64,000 bases of DNA from Neotabrizicola shimadae (GTDB taxonomy: Bacteria; Pseudomonadota; Alphaproteobacteria; Rhodobacterales; Rhodobacteraceae), in the NCBI RefSeq assembly GCF_019623905.1, contig NZ_CP069370.1, forward strand, positions 1,674,001-1,738,000, in the 5' to 3' direction. A model generated the notes under the pieces. The model was not told where the DNA came from. It saw only the letters and a list, made by a program, of their open reading frames with translations, and did no database searches. The translations under genes were made by a program, and so were the position numbers. Positions 45,567-54,555 of this stretch are shown in pieces (within the stretch, counting starts at the first letter, position 1; every line of letters starts with the position of its first letter).

Positions 45567-47159
45567 TCAGGTCAGGATCGCGAAATCCCGCCAGGTCAGC
45601 GCCTCCTGCCCCGACAGCACCGCCACCACCTCGGCCTCGGCCGTGCCCATCCCGTCCCGGTCGTAGCGCAGGATCCCGGTCCCGGTATCGTACAAAAGCC
45701 GCTGCACCGCGGTCGTCGCCTCCACCACGCCATCGCCGCTCAGCACATGGCGCGCCGCGATTCCGGTCATCGGCAGGCCGATCCAGCCCGCCGCCAGCCA
45801 GATGCGGTCCTCGCCCGAGACAAAGCCGTGGATCGTGTCGGCATCGGCCGACAGCTGCCGGCGGAACACGAAGGAATCGGCGCCATCGCCCCCCGTCAGC
45901 TCATCATGCCCAGCGCCGCCCTCGATCCAGTCGCGCCCCGCGCCGCCCAGGATCGTGTCCGCACCGCCATCACCGGCCAGCGCGTCATCTCCCGCCCCGC
46001 CGGACAACAGGTCGTTTCCGCCCCCGCCCGCCACATCGTCCACCCCGTCCAGGCCGACAAAGCTGTCACCCAGCCCGGACAAGGTGAAGGACTCGATCGA
46101 GGTGACTCGCTCGGCATTGCCGAACCCGTCGTCCAGCACCTGCGCGCCGGCAGCCGTCATGTCGATCTGCACGCCGTGGCCGCCCAGCCCCTCGACCCCC
46201 CAGAACCCCAGCCGGTCGCGCCCCTCGCGGCCATCGAAACTGTCCACACCCTGCCGCCCGTCAAAGGAATTGTCGGCCGCATCGCCCCGCATCACATCGG
46301 CCAGAGCCGTGCCGCCAAGCCCCTCGACCCCGATCACCTGGTCGGCAAAGCCGAAGGGATCCACGACCTTCTGCGCCGCCAGATCGGCCAGGATGCCGCG
46401 CCGCCCGCCGAGCGACAGCGCCTCGCCATAATCCAGCCAGTCCACGCCCAGCCCCCCCGCCAGCACGTCGCGCCCGGCGCCCAGCGCAAAGGTCTCGCCC
46501 GCATCCGATCCGGTCAGGCTGTCGCCAAAGGCGGAATCGCCATAGGATTCGAACCCGGAAATCCTGTCCAGCCCGCCCCAGCAATCCGTCACCGTGCCCG
46601 CCGCCACGTTCAGCACGATGCCCCGGTAGGCCATGCCATCGGTATAGCTCGACTGGTAATCCAGCCGGTCCAGCCCCGCGCCGCCTCCCAGCACGTCCGA
46701 CCCGGCATCGCCGCGGATCAGGTCGTTTCCCGTGCCGCCGCGCACCGTGTCGTCGCCGGTTCCCGCCCCGACCCCGCCCCACAGCGTGTCATCGCCGCCA
46801 GACCCGATCACCAGGTCGTTGCCGCGCAACAGGTGGCGCAGCACCGCGCCGCCGTCCCCGCTGCCGCTGCCCGCCGACCCGAAGGCCAGCCGCACCAGAG
46901 TGGCGAGCGAGGCCGAACAGTCGATGCGGAACAGCTCGTCGCCCAAGGCCGACAGCACCCGCACCCGCGACACCGTCCCGTCGATCACCTGCCCCAGCTC
47001 GTCATAGCGGAAATCAGTCCCGCTCATCACAACCTGCGTGCCCGAAACCGAAAGGTAGGCCAGTTCGATCGCCGTGGCGGCGATCGGAGTCCCTCCGTCC
47101 TTCAACTGGTCGGCAATCCAGGATTGCCCCGCAACTTGGGTATAGGTCAGTCGGGCCAT
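45567..47159 (-). CDS. RTX calcium-binding secreted protein
   Basis: 530 residues, no classical signal peptide. From about 108 to 430 there are repeated glycine/aspartate nonapeptides (GGTGNDLIRGDAGSD, GGGGNDLLSGGAGDDALAG, GGAGHDELTGGDGADSF), which form calcium-bound parallel beta rolls. The C-terminal block ADADTIHGFVSGEDRIWL matches the tail of type I secreted proteins. The first 100 residues have no recognised domain. No hlyBD-like secretion genes are adjacent. A perfect CtrA-type box lies 38-52 nt before the start. Confidence 0.82.
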   Translation of the reverse strand: MARLTYTQVAGQSWIADQLKDGGTPIAATAIELAYLSVSGTQVVMSGTDFRYDELGQVIDGTVSRVRVLSALGDELFRIDCSASLATLVRLAFGSAGSGSGDGGAVLRHLLRGNDLVIGSGGDDTLWGGVGAGTGDDTVRGGTGNDLIRGDAGSDVLGGGAGLDRLDYQSSYTDGMAYRGIVLNVAAGTVTDCWGGLDRISGFESYGDSAFGDSLTGSDAGETFALGAGRDVLAGGLGVDWLDYGEALSLGGRRGILADLAAQKVVDPFGFADQVIGVEGLGGTALADVMRGDAADNSFDGRQGVDSFDGREGRDRLGFWGVEGLGGHGVQIDMTAAGAQVLDDGFGNAERVTSIESFTLSGLGDSFVGLDGVDDVAGGGGNDLLSGGAGDDALAGDGGADTILGGAGRDWIEGGAGHDELTGGDGADSFVFRRQLSADADTIHGFVSGEDRIWLAAGWIGLPMTGIAARHVLSGDGVVEATTAVQRLLYDTGTGILRYDRDGMGTAEAEVVAVLSGQEALTWRDFAILT

Positions 47160-47196
47160 TTCGTCCTCCGGTTGAGGAAGTCCTGACCCAACAAGC

Positions 47197-47211
47197 TTAA
47201 CAGCGCGTTAA
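47197..47211 (-). promoter_or_regulatory. Perfect CtrA-type box upstream of the RTX gene
   Basis: TTAACAGCGCGTTAA, TTAA-N7-TTAA, in the gap between the RTX start (47159) and the lolD stop (47223). On the minus strand it lies 38 nt before the RTX ATG. It matches the CtrA full-site consensus known from Caulobacter and other alphaproteobacteria. Confidence 0.65.
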
Positions 47212-47222
47212 CCGCCCAGCGG

Positions 47223-47906
47223 TCAGCCGCCGGTGATCCGCCCCTGATCCAGCCGCAACATCCGGTCCATGCGCGCGGCCAGCTCCATGTTGTGCGTGGC
47301 GATCAGGGCCGAAAGCCCGGTCTCGCGCACCAGCGCCATCAGCACCCGGAACACCTGGTCCGATGTCGCAGGGTCCAGGTTCCCCGTCGGCTCGTCCGCC
47401 AGCAGAAGCTTCGGCGCATTTGCCAGCGCCCGGCAGAAGGCCACGCGCTGCTGCTCGCCGCCCGAAAGCGCCGCCGGCCGGTGATCCGCCCGCCCGGAAA
47501 CACCCACGCGGGCCAGAAGCTCGCGCGCCCGCGCCGCCGCGGCGGCCCGGCCCTGGCCATTGGCCAGCTGCGGCAGCACCACATTCTCCTCGGCCGAAAA
47601 CTCCGGCAGCAGATGGTGGAACTGATAGACGAACCCCACCTCGCCCCGCCGCGCCTCGGTCCGTGCCCGGTCGCTCAGGCCGCCCATCTCGCGGCCCGAC
47701 AGCCGCACCACGCCCGCATCCGGCGTGTCCAGAAGCCCCGCGATGTGCAACAGCGTGGATTTGCCCGCCCCCGACGGCGCCACCAGCGCCACCACCTCGC
47801 CCCGCGCAATGCGCAGCGAGGCCCCGCGCAGCACCGCCACCTCGCCGGGACGGCCGCGCTTGAACACCTTCTCGATCCCCGAAAGCTCCAGCACCGGCTC
47901 ACTCAT
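47223..47906 (-). CDS. lolD: Lipoprotein-releasing ABC transporter ATPase LolD
   Basis: 227 residues. Walker [16 protein letters not shown], signature [16 protein letters not shown], Walker [14 protein letters not shown] and the LolD/MacB-type [21 protein letters not shown] segment. It powers release of lipoproteins from the inner membrane together with the neighbouring permease, and its start overlaps that gene's stop by 8 nt. Confidence 0.92.
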   Translation of the reverse strand: MSEPVLELSGIEKVFKRGRPGEVAVLRGASLRIARGEVVALVAPSGAGKSTLLHIAGLLDTPDAGVVRLSGREMGGLSDRARTEARRGEVGFVYQFHHLLPEFSAEENVVLPQLANGQGRAAAAARARELLARVGVSGRADHRPAALSGGEQQRVAFCRALANAPKLLLADEPTGNLDPATSDQVFRVLMALVRETGLSALIATHNMELAARMDRMLRLDQGRITGG

Positions 47907-49185
47907 AGCGCAACGCCTCCACCGGGTTCATCCGCGCCGCCCGCCGCGCCGGAAAGATCGTCACCACGAAGGAAAGCCCCAGCGACAGCACCACCGCCGA
48001 CATCACGTCGCCAGCCTGCAACTTCGCCGGCAGCGCATAGATGCCGCGGATCGACGGGTCCCAGACCCCGCCGCCCGAGACGTAGTTCACAAAGGAAAAG
48101 ATCGGGTCCACATAGATCGCGAACAGGCAGCCCAGCGCCACGCCCATCGCCGTGCCGATGATCCCGGTAAAGGCGCCGCAGATGAAGAACACCCGCAGGA
48201 CCGAACCTTCCGTCAGCCCCATCGTGCGCAGGATGCCGATGTCACGGCCCTTGTTCTTCACCAGCATGATCAGGCCAGAAACGATGTTCATCGTGGCAAT
48301 CAGCACCAGCACCGACAGGATCACGAACATCACGTTGTCCTCGATGGTCAGCGCCTTCAGGAACGACCCGCTCGATTGCTGCCAGGTCCACAAAAGCGCC
48401 CCCTGCCCCGCGGCGCCCAGCAAAGCGTCCTGATACTGCTCGATATGGTCGGGATCGGCGACCATCACCTCGATCTCGTCGGCCAGCCCCTCGCGGTTGA
48501 AATAGCTCTGCGCTTCGACCAGCGGCATGTAGACCCGCGTCTGGTCGATGTCATAGCGGCCGGCGGTAAAGATCCAGACCACCTCATAGGCATTGACCCT
48601 CGGACTGGTGCCAAAGGCCGTCTTCATCCCGTCAGGCGAAATCAGCCGCAGCCTGTCGCCCACAGTGACGCCCAGGTCGCGCGCCAGGCCCGAGCCGATG
48701 GCGATGCCTTGGGGAAACCGGTCCAGCTCGCCATAGGCATCCGCCCCCTCGCCCACGCGCCGCGTGGCGCGCAGCCCCTCGGGCGAAATGCCATAGACAT
48801 CCGCCCCCCGCGCCACGCCATTGGCCGAGGCCATGACCTGCCCGCGCACCACCGGCGACACTTGAATCACCCCCGGCACCCGCTCCAGCGCGGCCGCCCG
48901 CTCGGCATAATCAGTGAAGCCCCGGACAGGCCGCCCCTCCTCGTCCACCCCCTGCGCCGGATAGACGCTGACATGGGCGTTCGATCCCAGGATCGTGTCC
49001 ACGAACTCGGCCCGGAATCCCGCCCGCACCGACAAGGTGGCGATCAGCGCAAAGACCGCCAGCGTGATGCCGATCAGGCTGATCCAGGTCATCACGCTCA
49101 CGCCCCCCTCGGCGCGCCGGGCCCGCAGGTAACGCCAGGCGATCATCCATTCGAAGGGCGCGAAAGGGGCGGTGCGATTGGCCAA
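47899..49185 (-). CDS. Lipoprotein-releasing ABC permease LolC/LolE
   Basis: 428 residues. N-terminal [17 protein letters not shown] motif and a first span, a large periplasmic MacB-PCD-like domain from about 55 to 260, then FtsX-like spans ([20 protein letters not shown]) with [21 protein letters not shown] and a final [16 protein letters not shown] single LolC/E-type subunit is the norm in many alphaproteobacteria, probably working as a homodimer (LolF). Confidence 0.9.
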   Translation of the reverse strand: MANRTAPFAPFEWMIAWRYLRARRAEGGVSVMTWISLIGITLAVFALIATLSVRAGFRAEFVDTILGSNAHVSVYPAQGVDEEGRPVRGFTDYAERAAALERVPGVIQVSPVVRGQVMASANGVARGADVYGISPEGLRATRRVGEGADAYGELDRFPQGIAIGSGLARDLGVTVGDRLRLISPDGMKTAFGTSPRVNAYEVVWIFTAGRYDIDQTRVYMPLVEAQSYFNREGLADEIEVMVADPDHIEQYQDALLGAAGQGALLWTWQQSSGSFLKALTIEDNVMFVILSVLVLIATMNIVSGLIMLVKNKGRDIGILRTMGLTEGSVLRVFFICGAFTGIIGTAMGVALGCLFAIYVDPIFSFVNYVSGGGVWDPSIRGIYALPAKLQAGDVMSAVVLSLGLSFVVTIFPARRAARMNPVEALRYE

Positions 49186-49298
49186 GGCGGGCTCCGGTCA
49201 AAGGGCGCGCGGACCATGGGGCGAGGCCGGGGGAAGGTCAAGCCAAGGCCCCTCCCGGCGGCGGATCGCCCCCACCCGGCCGGGCCTGGCGCAGGGGC

Positions 49299-50336
49299 TC
49301 AGGGCGCTGCCCGGCATCCCGGCACGTCAAAGACGGTCGCACAGGTCTCGCGGGCCAGCGCATCGGCCCCGGTCAGCACCACCGAAAGGTCTTCCGGCAG
49401 AGCGCCGATCTCCCAGAACAGGTCCAGCCCCTCGACAATCTTGCGTCGCATCCTGCAGTACAGCCGTCCATCCGCCGCGGGCGCAAGGCGGCAGGTCGCC
49501 GAGATTTCGCCCAGCCCGGTATCCGGCACCACGACCAATCGCTCTCCCGTCCCCGTAGCCGTGCCAGCGCTCGTCGGAGCGGCTGGAATGCCGAAATCGC
49601 CGGGGCGAATGCCTCCCGGCTCGAAGAACACCATTTTCTCCGGCACAATCTCCGCCCCGGCGTCCCGAAGCAGCGCGCAGAGACTGCCCTCTCCGTCCGG
49701 CAGACGCGCCGCCCCGCAGCGCTCCCGCTGGAAGGCCGCCGCACGGACGGACAGAGCGGTGATCCGAAGCCCGTCCCGTCCGCCAGACGTCTCGCGGCAG
49801 ATGGCGCGGCCATGCCGCGGCAACAGGGGATATCGGCCCTCCCGGCGGATGTCTGGGCCAAGATACAGCATGATCGCCTCACTCCATGGCACCGCGCCCG
49901 CGATGCCAGACAGAAGAATCGGGATCGGTCTCGCGGTGCAGGCCGCCGGGGCCGGGCGGCGGCTCCATAGGGTCATCGCGCCCTGCCCCGCCCAGAACGC
50001 CGGCAGCGCAAGCAGCCCCGCCAGGGTGACGGCCCCCAGCCACCTGCCCTTCACCCCCCAGGACTTCGCCGCCAGGCCCGCCGCCCGCGCAAGGATCGTG
50101 ACAGGCAGCGCCCATACACAGAGGTCCAGCCAGAAGTTTCCCGTCGCCACCAGCGGCGCCGGCACCTCGGCCGCAGTCCAGCCCGCAACGCCCAGCCGAA
50201 CCCCAAGGTGAAACAGCCCAAGGGCAACGCAGAGGCCAAGCAAGGCCCGCCAGCCAGGCATCAGGAAGGGCAGGTAAACGATCACCAGCCACAGCAGCAC
50301 CAAAGACAGAACAACCGCCACTCGCAACGCTCCCAT
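49299..50336 (-). CDS. Membrane protein of unknown function
   Basis: 345 residues. About four hydrophobic spans in the first 120 residues (LRVAVVLSLVLLWLVIVYLP, LLGLCVALGLFHLGVRL, WALPVTILARAAG, LGAVTLAGLLALPAFWAG), followed by about 210 soluble residues with several cysteines (such as AICRETSGG, GSLCALLRDAG, ETCATVFDVPGC). I do not recognise a family. Composite repeat copy 2 lies 207 nt upstream with its CtrA box end toward this gene. Confidence 0.6.
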   Translation of the reverse strand: MGALRVAVVLSLVLLWLVIVYLPFLMPGWRALLGLCVALGLFHLGVRLGVAGWTAAEVPAPLVATGNFWLDLCVWALPVTILARAAGLAAKSWGVKGRWLGAVTLAGLLALPAFWAGQGAMTLWSRRPAPAACTARPIPILLSGIAGAVPWSEAIMLYLGPDIRREGRYPLLPRHGRAICRETSGGRDGLRITALSVRAAAFQRERCGAARLPDGEGSLCALLRDAGAEIVPEKMVFFEPGGIRPGDFGIPAAPTSAGTATGTGERLVVVPDTGLGEISATCRLAPAADGRLYCRMRRKIVEGLDLFWEIGALPEDLSVVLTGADALARETCATVFDVPGCRAAP

Positions 50337-50542
50337 TCCCGGCGGGCCCGAAGGCCAAGGCAGCCGCCGCCCGTCTCGCCCCTCGTGGCCAAACCTACGG
50401 CGGCTCTGTCCGGCATCCCGGCCAGCTTTCCCTGCACCAGGCCCCTGGTTCTCGTCCGGGGCTCATGCAGGGCGCGTGCACCGTTTCCACAGAAATCCGC
50501 CTTGCACCATCCCCGCCCGCGGTCTGGTCACGGTCGAAAGCG

Positions 50543-50615
50543 TTAAGTCCAAGTTAATATGCCCTCGCAATCCATTGATTTTGCTGGAACGACCCGGGCG
50601 TCCGAGCTCGGACGC
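50543..50615 (-). repeat. Composite palindrome/CtrA-box element, copy 2
   Basis: Minus-strand copy. Palindrome GCGTCCGAGCTCGGACGC at 50598-50615 (extendable to 22 bp), 40-bp spacer, and a perfect TTAACTTGGACTTAA box at 50543-50557. The palindrome is 1 nt past the peroxidase stop. The box end faces the membrane-protein gene. Confidence 0.8.
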
Positions 50616-50616
50616 C

Positions 50617-51756
50617 CTATTGCCCCGCCTCCAGGAGCGGCTCATACCGGGCATCCGTCAGGGTCTTCAGGAAGGCGACCAGCGCATCCACCCGCGCCTC
50701 CTTCAACGCCGGCCCGCTCTCCAGCTCGGTCAGCGACAGGTTTTCCGGCACCTCCGGCGCCCCCCAGGGCAGCCCCGTCTCCGGGTTCACCTTCCGCCCC
50801 GGTGCCTTCGAGTTGTACTGGTCATAGAACAGGATCACCGTCCGCAAGTCCGCGAACACCCCGTTATGCATGTAGGGCCCCGTGACCGCCACGTTCCGCA
50901 GGGTGGGCACCTTGAACTTCCCCGCCTGCGCCGGATCGCCCGCCACCGCGGGGTTCTGCGCCAGCCCCAGATCCGGCCCCGCCGCCCCGTTCACCGCCCG
51001 CACCGCCCCATTCACCGGCACCCCGATGTTGTGGAAGGAATAGTTGGTGAAGGTCTCGTCCCCCGCCATCGGATCGTCCCGCAACTGGTGACACTGCCGG
51101 CAGTTGGTGAACTGGTTCGAGAAGAACAGCACCCGACCCAGATCCTCCTGCCGGGTCAGTTCCACCTCGCCCCGCAGCCACCGGTCGTATTTCGAATCGA
51201 AGGTCGAGAACGCCGGCCCCGCCTCATAGGCCGCAATCGCCCCCGTCATCGCCCCATAGGCCGCCGCCACATCGCCCGGCGCGATCCCCGCCGCCTCCAG
51301 CGTCGCCGCATAGCGCGGGTCCTCCCACAGCCGCGCCACCACGGCCGCCTGGTCGGGCATCCCCATCTCGGCCGGGTTCACCGGCGGCCCGCCCGCCTGG
51401 TCGGCCAGCGTCGCCGCCCGCCCGTCGTGGAACAGCCCGCCCCGCCACTGGCCGTCCGGCCCCTTGCCAAAGGCCGGTGCCAGGGCCGCATAGGCCGCCG
51501 TCGGCGCATTGCGGTCGCCCAGGCTCACCCCGTCGTCCCCCAGGGAAACCGCCTGCCCCGCCGCCGTCTCGCGCTTGTCCACGAACCCGGAATCCGGCTG
51601 GTGGCAGGTGGCACAGGCCTGCGTGCGGTTCTTGGACAGGTTCACGTCGAAGAACAACGCCTCGCCCCAGGCCTCGGGCGAGCCATAGGCTCCCTCGTCA
51701 GCCCCCAGGGGCAGGGCCAGCCCGCAGAGCAGGAAAGACAGCACAAGTCGCTTCAT
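50617..51756 (-). CDS. Di-heme cytochrome c peroxidase/MauG-like protein
   Basis: 379 residues with a short export signal. Two heme motifs: CATCHQPDSG (about 48) and CRQCHQL (about 220), and conserved GKFKVPTLRNVAVTGPYMHNG and DLRTVILFYDQYN segments of the peroxidase/MauG superfamily. It acts in the periplasm. The C-terminal TELESGPALKEARVDALVAFLKTL ending is typical, split here for length. The stop is adjacent to composite element copy 2. Confidence 0.9.
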   Translation of the reverse strand: MKRLVLSFLLCGLALPLGADEGAYGSPEAWGEALFFDVNLSKNRTQACATCHQPDSGFVDKRETAAGQAVSLGDDGVSLGDRNAPTAAYAALAPAFGKGPDGQWRGGLFHDGRAATLADQAGGPPVNPAEMGMPDQAAVVARLWEDPRYAATLEAAGIAPGDVAAAYGAMTGAIAAYEAGPAFSTFDSKYDRWLRGEVELTRQEDLGRVLFFSNQFTNCRQCHQLRDDPMAGDETFTNYSFHNIGVPVNGAVRAVNGAAGPDLGLAQNPAVAGDPAQAGKFKVPTLRNVAVTGPYMHNGVFADLRTVILFYDQYNSKAPGRKVNPETGLPWGAPEVPENLSLTELESGPALKEARVDALVAFLKTLTDARYEPLLEAGQ

Positions 51757-51847
51757 GGCACTTCCTTTGCCGGGTCCCTTACCCCGGCTTCATGACGCGC
51801 CGACAAAGCCCCCGATTTCCGACAAAATCAATCGGAAACCGCCCGCG

Positions 51848-52498
51848 TCATCTCCGCGCAGCCCAGAACAGACCGCGCTTCAGCATCTCGGCCGGAGCCC
51901 CGTGGTCGATCACATTCGCCTGGTGGCCAAGCGCATTGTAGTAGACCCGACCTTGCCCATAGCCCTTCACATAGGCCACCGGCATGGCGACCGGCCCGTT
52001 CACTGAGTGCGGGCCGGGCGCCACCGGGAAATCCGTCACCGCCAGCACCTTCACCGCCGGATCGACATGCAGATAGTACTGCTCGGACGTCACGTCGAAA
52101 TCGCCGATCCCCGCGACCAGCGCATCATCCGACACGATCCGCACCCGGTAGGCCACCCCGTCATTGCCGGGATGGGCCACCCATTGGCTGCCGGTCAGGA
52201 ACTGCCAGTCCACATTCTCGCGGAAGGCGTCGCACATGCCGCCATGACAGCCGGCGATGCCCGTCCCTGCCGCCACGGCGGCGCAGACGTTCAGAGCCTG
52301 TTCCTTGCCGATCTTCGACATGGTCCAGACCGGCACGATCAGGTCGTAGCCCGCCACCTCGGCCGCCTCGTCAAGACAGGACAGCGTGTCGGTCAGAGTG
52401 ACCTCCGCCCCCGCCTCGCGCAGCCAGCCCGCGAACAGAGCGCCCACCTTGTCGGGCTCGTGCCCGTCCCATCCGCCCCAGGTCACCAGTGCGCGCAT
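51848..52498 (-). CDS. ThuA-like domain protein
   Basis: 216 residues. WGGWDGHEPDKVG, DLIVPVWTMSKIG, GIAGCHGGMCDAFRE, VTSEQYYLHVDPAVKVLAV, PVAYVKGYGQGRVYYNALGH match the ThuA (trehalose utilisation) glutamine-amidotransferase-like domain. Such proteins occur with carbohydrate catabolic genes; the reaction is not established. An aldo/keto reductase is 10 nt upstream, so the two are one unit. Confidence 0.82.
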   Translation of the reverse strand: MRALVTWGGWDGHEPDKVGALFAGWLREAGAEVTLTDTLSCLDEAAEVAGYDLIVPVWTMSKIGKEQALNVCAAVAAGTGIAGCHGGMCDAFRENVDWQFLTGSQWVAHPGNDGVAYRVRIVSDDALVAGIGDFDVTSEQYYLHVDPAVKVLAVTDFPVAPGPHSVNGPVAMPVAYVKGYGQGRVYYNALGHQANVIDHGAPAEMLKRGLFWAARR

Positions 52499-52508
52499 GT
52501 CATCCCCC

Positions 52509-53498
52509 TCAGAACCGCTGCGGCTCGGCCGGCTTGTTGGCCGCGATGGCCTCGATTGCCGCCATCACGTCAGGCGTCAACTTCGCCTTGGCCTCCAGCG
52601 CCTTCAGGTTGTCCGTCAGCTGGCTCAGCTTCGAGGCCCCCAGGATCACCGTGGAAACCCGTGGGTTCTTCAGGCACCACAGCAGCGCCATATGGTGAAT
52701 GGGCAGGCCCGCCTCGTCGGCGACCTTCGCCAGCTTCTTCACCTTCTCGATCCGCGCCCGTCCCTGCTCGCCGGTGATGATGTCGCGCAGCCATTCGTAA
52801 CCGGGCAGCGCCGCGCGGGCATCCTGCGGCACGCCGTCGTTGTACTTGCCAGTCAACAGGCCCGAGGCCAGCGGCGACCAGATCGTCGTGCCCAGCCCGA
52901 ACGTGTCATACAGCGGTGCGTAGTCGCCCTCGACCTTGGCCCGCTCGAAGATGTTGTACTGCGGCTGTTCCATGACCGGCGGGGTCAGGCCCCATTTCGC
53001 CGCCGCCACATGCGCCTCGGTGATCTGCTGCGCCGACCATTCAGAGGTGCCCCAATAGATCACCTTGCCCTGGCGGATCAGGTTGTCCATCGCCCGCACC
53101 GTCTCTTCGATCGGCGTGTCGATGTCGGGCCGATGGCAGAAGAACAGGTCCAGATACTCCACCTGCAGCCGCTTCAGCGCCGCGTGGCAGGCATCCGTCA
53201 CATGCTTGGCCGACAGCCCGCGCTGAGTGGGCTTGTCGCCGCCCCAGAACACCTTGGACGACACGACATAGCTGTCGCGCGTCCAGCCCAGTTCGCGGAT
53301 CGCCTGGCCCATCACCTTTTCGGATCCGCCGCGCTCGTAACCCTCTGCGTTGTCGAAGAAATTCACGCCGGCATCATAGGCCGCCGCCATGATCTCCTTG
53401 GCGGGCTGCACATCCACCTGCTTGGCGAAGGTCACCCAGGAGCCAAAGGAAAACTCGCTGACCTTAAGCCCGGTCTTGCCCAGACGACGATACTCCAT
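52509..53498 (-). CDS. Aldo/keto reductase, potassium-channel beta-like
   Basis: 329 residues, an (alpha/beta)8 NADPH oxidoreductase. FGSWVTF, FFDNAEGYERGGSEKVMGQA (Asp and Tyr of the catalytic tetrad), VSSKVFWG (catalytic Lys), FFCHRPDIDTP (His) and GTSEWSA give the AKR pattern, Kv-beta/Gpr group. The start ATG 53498 has a GGAGG ribosome site upstream on the minus strand. Coupled to the ThuA-like gene. Confidence 0.88.
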   Translation of the reverse strand: MEYRRLGKTGLKVSEFSFGSWVTFAKQVDVQPAKEIMAAAYDAGVNFFDNAEGYERGGSEKVMGQAIRELGWTRDSYVVSSKVFWGGDKPTQRGLSAKHVTDACHAALKRLQVEYLDLFFCHRPDIDTPIEETVRAMDNLIRQGKVIYWGTSEWSAQQITEAHVAAAKWGLTPPVMEQPQYNIFERAKVEGDYAPLYDTFGLGTTIWSPLASGLLTGKYNDGVPQDARAALPGYEWLRDIITGEQGRARIEKVKKLAKVADEAGLPIHHMALLWCLKNPRVSTVILGASKLSQLTDNLKALEAKAKLTPDVMAAIEAIAANKPAEPQRF

Positions 53499-53626
53499 CG
53501 GATTCCTCCCAAGATGTTTGCGCAAACCTAGTGCGCGCCTTGGGGAATGGCCAGAGAGCCCGGCCTGATCAAACCCGGTTTGCGGCAATGCCCCGGATGC
53601 ATTGGACCTGCCCCGCCCGTTTGCCC

Positions 53627-54289
53627 TCAGGCCACCGCGACCGCCACCGCCGCAAAATGCAGCCCGGCGGCCACCGCCACGAACATGTGCCAGATCGCGT
53701 TCTGAAACCGCAGCCGCTCCCAGACATAGAAGCCCACGCCCGCCACATAGGTCAGGCCTCCGGCCGCCAAGAGCCACAGCGACATCGCCGGCAGCGCAGC
53801 CGAGACCGGGCCGATGGCAATCACCCCCACCCACCCCAAAAGGATATAGGCCAGGATTGACAGCCGGTCATAGCGCCCGGGCAGCACCACTTTCACCAGG
53901 ATGCCAAGCGCCGCGCCAGACCAGACCACGATGCCCAAGGCCCAGGCCCAGCCCTGGCTTTCCAGATGCGGGATCACCGCCGTGTAGGTGCCCGCGATCA
54001 TCACATAGATCATCGAATGGTCGAACCGCCGCAGCAGCCATTTCAGCATCGAAGGCGGCGTCATGTTGTAGGCCAGCGAAAAGCCCCACATCAGGAAGAA
54101 CCCGGCGGCATAGACCGTCAGGGCCGCAAAAGTGCCGATGCCCGAGGTCTGCAGCGCATGGACCAGCAGCACCGGAAAGGCGATGACGCCCGCCAAAAGC
54201 GCCAGCGCGTGAACGATGCCGTCCGCCAGCAATTCATGCAGGGAAAGCTCGCGCTTGCTCAGTCGATGATGGTTTTCGGGCAGGGTCAT
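53627..54289 (-). CDS. Hemolysin III / YqfA (PAQR-like) membrane protein
   Basis: 220 residues with seven hydrophobic spans. DGIVHALALLAGVI, YNMTPPS, FDHSMIYVMIAGTYTAVIP and IWHMFVAVAAGLHF carry the conserved His/Ser/Asp residues of the hemolysin III/PAQR family. It is a membrane protein, not a proven toxin. Composite element copy 3 lies about 190 nt upstream with its box end toward this gene. Confidence 0.87.
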   Translation of the reverse strand: MTLPENHHRLSKRELSLHELLADGIVHALALLAGVIAFPVLLVHALQTSGIGTFAALTVYAAGFFLMWGFSLAYNMTPPSMLKWLLRRFDHSMIYVMIAGTYTAVIPHLESQGWAWALGIVVWSGAALGILVKVVLPGRYDRLSILAYILLGWVGVIAIGPVSAALPAMSLWLLAAGGLTYVAGVGFYVWERLRFQNAIWHMFVAVAAGLHFAAVAVAVA

Positions 54290-54479
54290 GGCGTCAGCCT
54301 TTGGGAAATTCGTTGAAAAAGCATGACCGACCCCGCCCCACGGTCAAGTCAACTTGTCCTGAGAGACGTAGCGTCGCGGCAATCGGACCACCCCGCACAA
54401 GGCAACACCGTCGCACCGGAAAGGGCCGGCGCGGCGGTCAAGCGAAATGGATACGCGGGCCCCAAGGCCCGCGCACATC

Positions 54480-54552
54480 TTAACAAAAGGTGAAGTCCGT
54501 GGTGTAAGTTATTGAATTCATTGTGATCCGCAAAGCGTCCGAGCTCGGACGC
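54480..54552 (-). repeat. Composite palindrome/CtrA-box element, copy 3
   Basis: Minus-strand copy. Palindrome GCGTCCGAGCTCGGACGC at 54535-54552, 40-bp spacer, then a box reading TTCACCTTTTGTTAA (54480-54494), a 7/8 match to TTAA-N7-TTAA. The palindrome is 3 nt past the proS stop and is followed by TTT, so it may end proS transcription. Confidence 0.72.
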
Positions 54553-54555
54553 TCG

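Noticed and set aside
47725-50211. Plus-strand frame of about 828 codons across lolC and the membrane protein
   Set aside because: Antisense to LolD/LolC and low-complexity in composition.
53627-54289. Treating the hemolysin III-like gene as a toxin
   Set aside because: The family is named for an old observation, and most members are PAQR-like membrane proteins without proven cytolytic activity.
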